A DNA stretch of 64,000 nt from Phorcus lineatus (taxonomy: Eukaryota; Mollusca; Gastropoda; Trochida; Trochidae), in the NCBI GenBank assembly GCA_921293015.1, contig OV121096.1:6948285-7012284 (forward strand), in the 5' to 3' direction. Position 1 is the first letter of the stretch. Every line of letters begins with the position of its first letter. A model generated the notes under the pieces. That model searched no databases. It was not told where the DNA came from and worked only from the letters and a program-made list of their open reading frames with translations. The position numbers and the translations under genes are program-made. Shown here in pieces: positions 59,903 to 64,000 of this stretch.

Positions 59903-62900
59903 TTATTTCCAATCATGAGCCTTAGGTCCGAATCGGAAACACAACTTCTTTGGAAACTTTCCGTTTTTGGGGACATCACCAAAGTAACCAGCACTGCGGC
60001 AAAATCTGAAAATCAGAAGTCAAATCATTAAACACCATGCATTGCAAGTGTTTCATAAACAAATCAGAGTTACCTCCCCTAAATATACGGAAGGCTTCAG
60101 CGCCATATTTCTTTGCGATTTTCGCCTGAAGGTATAAAAGTTGTTTGTGGTGCTCTTGGAGAAGTGATGAGGTGATTAGAGAGCGTGTTATTTAATTTGA
60201 TCAATTACTGGATTCACTTAATGAGGTCAACACCTTCGAATTGACAGGTGTAATGGATTATGTTGATTAACCGTGATGGTTCGGAGTGATTTCGCCCTCA
60301 GGTAATAAGTAAAGGATCAACACTTGTGCCAAGATTTACAAGATGTTATCAAGCTTTACGCGAGGAAATCCTCAAATCTCATGTGACACATCAGATAACA
60401 GAATCAAAAAGATAATATTCATTAAAATGCCAGAAGTTTTGACATTTCAACTTTTTTTTTTAAATTAAAGAAGGATATTGATATTGTGACACAATTGATA
60501 ATTGTTTTTTTAGAAATCGATGCCAAATATTGAAATTTACAAACATCAGAAGATTTGATGTTTTGAAAATAAAATACCACAATTTTGAAAAAAGCAAGCA
60601 TTGAAAACCTGTTATGATCTGAGAAAATGATAACATTTGAAAAATAATGCAAAGTAATACAATTTTGAGTTGTTGAAATGACAATTATGATTTCAGAAAG
60701 TTAAAAATGATACTAACCTCATTGCTCGGCTAAGCTTCTCGTAGGTCATGCCTGGATTATTCTTCTTCCTTCCCCACATGTTGGCAACGGCTTCAGATTG
60801 AACGAACTTGAACACGCCCGCTTCCTTATCCTCCCACTTCAGCAGGGAAGGATTCAGTGTGGGGTCTTTCAACAGGTCGCGGATAAACTCCCATAAGTGG
60901 TTTCCTTTTGATGCTGAAGAAAAAGGTAATTAATGATAATTAGTAATTAATAATTTTAGAAAATAAAACATATATATTTGAAAAAAAATTTTGTCTCAAA
61001 TTCTATCTCTGACTCTTATTCATATCATTAAAGTTCAATAAGATAATCTAAAATAAAGTTACTTTATCAGAAGCAAATTCGAGAAGTACGCGATATATAG
61101 AAATTATCAAGTTTGTATCTCAAATCAAAATATATATGAAATCATTTATTTAAATTTAAAATACTTACTTGAGTTCATTCTGCGTCTCTGATGAGATGTC
61201 TTATCATCAACCTCTTCCTCGGATGAAGAGCTAGGAGTTGCCCTTTTCCTGGTGTGGAATGGTTGACTGAAACGGTTGATTGATGAAATCTGCATCTCCT
61301 CATCATCAGAAATGTCGAACACGTTGTAGTTGGGGCTACTTGTCGAGCTACAGCGAGCAACCTCTCGTTCCATGTCGGACTCTGGAAAAATTAATGACAA
61401 TAAGAATTATAGCCTTTTCATAAGATATTAATAACCATTTCTATCATTTCCACTGATGAATGTCTACATATAATTTTTTAACCTTAAGAATTCACCAAAT
61501 TGATAATTTTAATGTATAAATGATTGATGCTGAGGAAAGAACAGTTATGGAATTGCATATGTATTTACCTCCACTAACGTATCCCAAATCGTCAAGGTTG
61601 GGAAGTTTGGTGTCTTCAGGCAGATCGATCTTAGAGATGACGTCAATATCGTACAAGTTGCCTTCAATTGCAACAGCAGTGTCACCGCTTCCGTTGACGA
61701 CAACTGAGAGAGAGTTTGCTGTAAGCAAAACGATATTGTAAGATTATTTTTAAACTAGATAATATCTTACAAATAATTCATTGTAAGAGCGAAGTTCGAA
61801 AAATTCAAGTCAAATGCAACAAGGATATAAGAAGCTCTGTATTTAATATCCTCATACGGGTATCTCTTAGCTGAAGAGGCGGGACTTGTATAGCCTTAGG
61901 ACTAATTAGGTCTAATGAAATACACGTCAGTAATTGATTGATTATAACTTACCGTTGCTGGAGGGGTCGCTGCACATTGGGCTGATGGGGACGGGCAGGC
62001 ACGGGAATGTAGTGTCCAGGAATGGGTAGGCGTCAGGGTTCATTGACTCAGGTGGTGTGGGCTCAGTGAAGCGAGCTGTAATATAGATAGTTTATAAGTA
62101 AATTAAAATGTCACATCAACCTTATATTTACATCAATTTTTTTTATTGATGTATATCAAATGTTAAGCTATAAACTGTTTTATATACTTTTTTATATTTA
62201 TTTTAAATAATAAAAGCAATGATAATAATTATAAACTGGAAAAGGAAAGTAGAATACCAGACAAGAGTTTTATGTTAATTAAATATTGAAATAAAAAAAT
62301 ATGTTGTTAACCAATAAAAGTTATGCTTACTTTTCTGAACCAAGGACTGGAAGAGATCGTACAGAACGGCTCCGTAGGATGCATCTACTCTGGTGAACTC
62401 GTCCCTCGTCATGCTACACAGGTGCTGACCAGTGATGCTCTGGTAGTTCTCTCCGTACAGCTTACTGCAGTCCAATTGTTTCACATCAGCTACATAGTAC
62501 ACCCAATCCAGGACTTCTCTGTTGGTCCAGTGTTCGGGATGCTTGGATGTCCAGCTCAGAAGGTTGTCAAAGTCATCTGTAAAAGCTGCAAAATGAAAAT
62601 AAATTTTTATTTTGTGAAGTTCTTATAAAAACTAAATAAAATTCAGCATCATGCAATAACCTTCTAATATATTCGTCATCTGCATGTGCAACTTCAAATG
62701 CCTTTTGAAACCATTTTATGTTATGAAAATACTTCTTTATTTACTTTTACATTCTATGCGTTATAAAATAATATTTTTTAAATGATATAGCATTTTGAAA
62801 ATATATATTTTGATTCAATTTACCTGTCTTCTCCTGTTTCAAAAGGGCGAGATTGTGTGTGAAGGTGGCTGGTGAGAGATCTGTGTAGACGGGAGACTCG

Positions 62901-63372
62901 GACGCGTCTGAACATGAATCCGACATCGGCTCATTTTTTATCATCATAGGATCGCAGTGGTACATGCTCTGGTCTTCGTAGTCAAGATCGGACACCTAGA
63001 ACCAAATAATCAATAATTAATAAACAAATATATTTATTTTAACTTTTTACAAGTATTTACAAATTGACAGTATATCTTTTTAATGGAGCTTGGAACCTAC
63101 GTTATAGCTTATTCACTAATAATTCATAAAAAAGATTAAAATACATTTGAACCTTAGATAAATTTAAACCACAATTTATGATTAATAATGCTAACCCGTT
63201 TCTAAATGTATGCACATAAAGTGGGAACATGAAAATGTTGATTCCAATGAACGCGTTAACATGCATAAGCTGTAACATATTATTGCACATTGACGAAGAT
63301 CGATAAACGGTAAAGCTTGAATGGTTACTGTATACAAGAGAAGTAAATTGTACTTACTGTTTCGGGGAACAT
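59903..63372 (-). CDS. ETS-domain transcription factor with PNT domain (ESE class, ELF3/EHF/ELF5-like)
   Basis: Nuclear DNA-binding transcription factor; ETS proteins bind GGAA sites. Eight coding exons, all with AG/GT borders and consistent phases: 63372-63358, 62995-62824, 62585-62331, 62075-61953, 61718-61569, 61381-61169, 60913-60718, 60005-59903 (408 aa). The PNT/SAM domain spans about residues 66-147 (HPEHWTNREVLDWVYYVADV, then GQHLCSMTRDEF). Residues about 238-309 are acidic and serine-rich with basic patches (TRKR, QRRR), probably nuclear localisation. The ETS domain is 313-408 (HLWEFIRDLLKD, W336, NMWGRKKNN, MTYEKLSRAMR), with the three expected tryptophans and both recognition arginines, R372 and R375. 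Oddity: the usual tyrosines at 376-378 are F-C-R. The start is set by ATG 63372; the frame upstream is open but has a TAG (63690-63688) and no ATG. PNT plus C-terminal ETS and the closest match of the ETS block point to the ESE class; which paralogue is unsure. Confidence 0.92.
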
Positions 63373-63678
63373 GGCGTGATTTGTAGAGAAGTGAGTTAAG
63401 CGTTGAGGAAACTTTGTCACAATCTGAAATGACAAACAAATAAGTAAATAGATAAGTCACAAGTTATAATACAGAAGGGATATATTTGCTTAGTAATTGT
63501 TTACGGAATTAGAAAGTAAAATGTTTTTGTTTATAACTAGATTTTAACTGAATTCAATTGAATTTATGTTGAAAATTATGATTTTGGAAAATTTCTTATT
63601 TACACCTTCTATTACTTATTATATAAATGTAAACAAACATTACGTAACTTTATGCAGGTATCTTTACAAAATCCTTAC

Positions 63679-63761
63679 CTGAGACAACTAGCCAAACACC
63701 CAAATTTGCTCTCAAATTCAGATCAAATTGTCCTATATGAAACTAGACCATTGATTATACT
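63679..63761 (-). other. 5' untranslated first exon of the ETS gene
   Basis: Predicted start at 63761 (TCAGT initiator-like, 31 bp after a TATA box) and a strong donor CTCAG|GTAAGG ending the exon at 63679. The next exon starts at 63423 after ATTTCAG and carries the ATG at 63372. The only ATG in this exon opens a two-codon frame. Confidence 0.5.
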
Positions 63762-63890
63762 GAAGCCGTCCGGTCATAGCCTCTCTAATATACCTCAACA
63801 TGATCATGTGACGCAACCATATAGCCAATCAGATTTCGGGGCAGCGAAGGGGAATCCCCTTTCTACAGCTGCGCCGTGATTGGTCGAGAC
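63762..63890 (-). promoter_or_regulatory. core promoter region of the ETS gene
   Basis: On the minus strand: TATATTA at 63792-63786, an inverted CCAAT at 63829-63825 (CCAAT on the plus strand), a palindromic kappaB-like site GGGGATTCCCC at 63859-63849, and CCAAT at 63883-63879. The order and spacing fit a TATA-containing, regulated promoter. No experimental support is visible in sequence. Confidence 0.5.
63849..63859. promoter_or_regulatory. palindromic kappaB-like site
   Basis: GGGGAATCCCC, within a 15-bp palindrome AAGGGGAATCCCCTT, matches the Rel/NF-kappaB consensus GGGRNNYYCC on both strands. It lies about 90 bp upstream of the predicted start. In vertebrates ELF3 is a known NF-kappaB-responsive gene. 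Confidence 0.5.
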
Positions 63891-64000
63891 GAGGCTGACG
63901 TAGCCTATTGATTTTTCGCTAAGTAGGTCATGTCTCTGTGAATTTGAGTGGATATATTTTTAGCTCATCGAGAGAACAAACGTACTTATATTACCACGAT

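Noticed and set aside
63652..63879. 75-residue plus-strand open frame at the right end
   Set aside because: It overlaps the promoter and 5' exon of the minus-strand ETS gene and has no recognisable content.

Overview
The window is metazoan nuclear DNA: AT-rich, with spliced genes, long non-coding stretches, several classes of eukaryotic transposon, minisatellites and abundant (TA)n. A lophotrochozoan, most likely a marine mollusc (bivalve-like), fits the mix of Penelope-like elements, hammerhead-bearing repeats, Tc1/mariner remnants and many small foldback elements. No species-specific marker was found, so this is inference.

Genes. The only complete gene lies at the right end on the minus strand (about 63761 down to about 58950). 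Eight coding exons with canonical splice sites and consistent phases give a 408-aa ETS transcription factor with a Pointed (PNT) domain, an acidic/serine-rich middle and a C-terminal ETS domain, the architecture of the epithelial ESE class (ELF3/EHF/ELF5). Its recognition helix keeps the two DNA-contact arginines, but the tyrosine run after them is replaced by F-C-R. A TATA box, an initiator-like site, CCAAT boxes and a perfect palindromic kappaB-like site lie just upstream. At the left end, two small minus-strand exons (5446-5501 and 2146-2272) have the same phase pattern as the first coding exons of that gene. They may be the 5' part of a second gene, possibly a tandem paralogue, running off the left edge.

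Mobile DNA. From left to right: a trimeric higher-order minisatellite (2965-3862); a TIR element (4996-5405) with a second copy at 41849-42333; a decayed DD34E Tc1-like transposon (7248-8758); a decayed mariner (13108-14129); a foldback family at 20250-20662 and, inverted, at 34424-34825; 5'-truncated LINE tails at 29639-30052 (minus) and 53200-53724 (plus); and two Penelope-like retroelement copies joined 5' end to 5' end (36887-38447 minus, 38448-41436 plus). Minisatellites lie at 48540-49745 and 53774-54247, with further microsatellites throughout.

The most interesting system is the set of self-cleaving hammerhead ribozymes. Both Penelope copies carry a complete hammerhead near their 3' ends (36933-36972 minus; 41352-41391 plus) with a 3-bp self-complementary stem III of the kind expected to act as a dimer. 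An unrelated hammerhead sits in both arms of a 122-bp inverted repeat at 30413-30738. A sister palindrome at 36681-36842 (70-bp perfect arms) has lost the catalytic core. The loop of the first palindrome holds a 44-bp exact copy of DNA 1.2 kb away, which looks like a templated filler insertion. The remaining sequence appears to be intergenic DNA.
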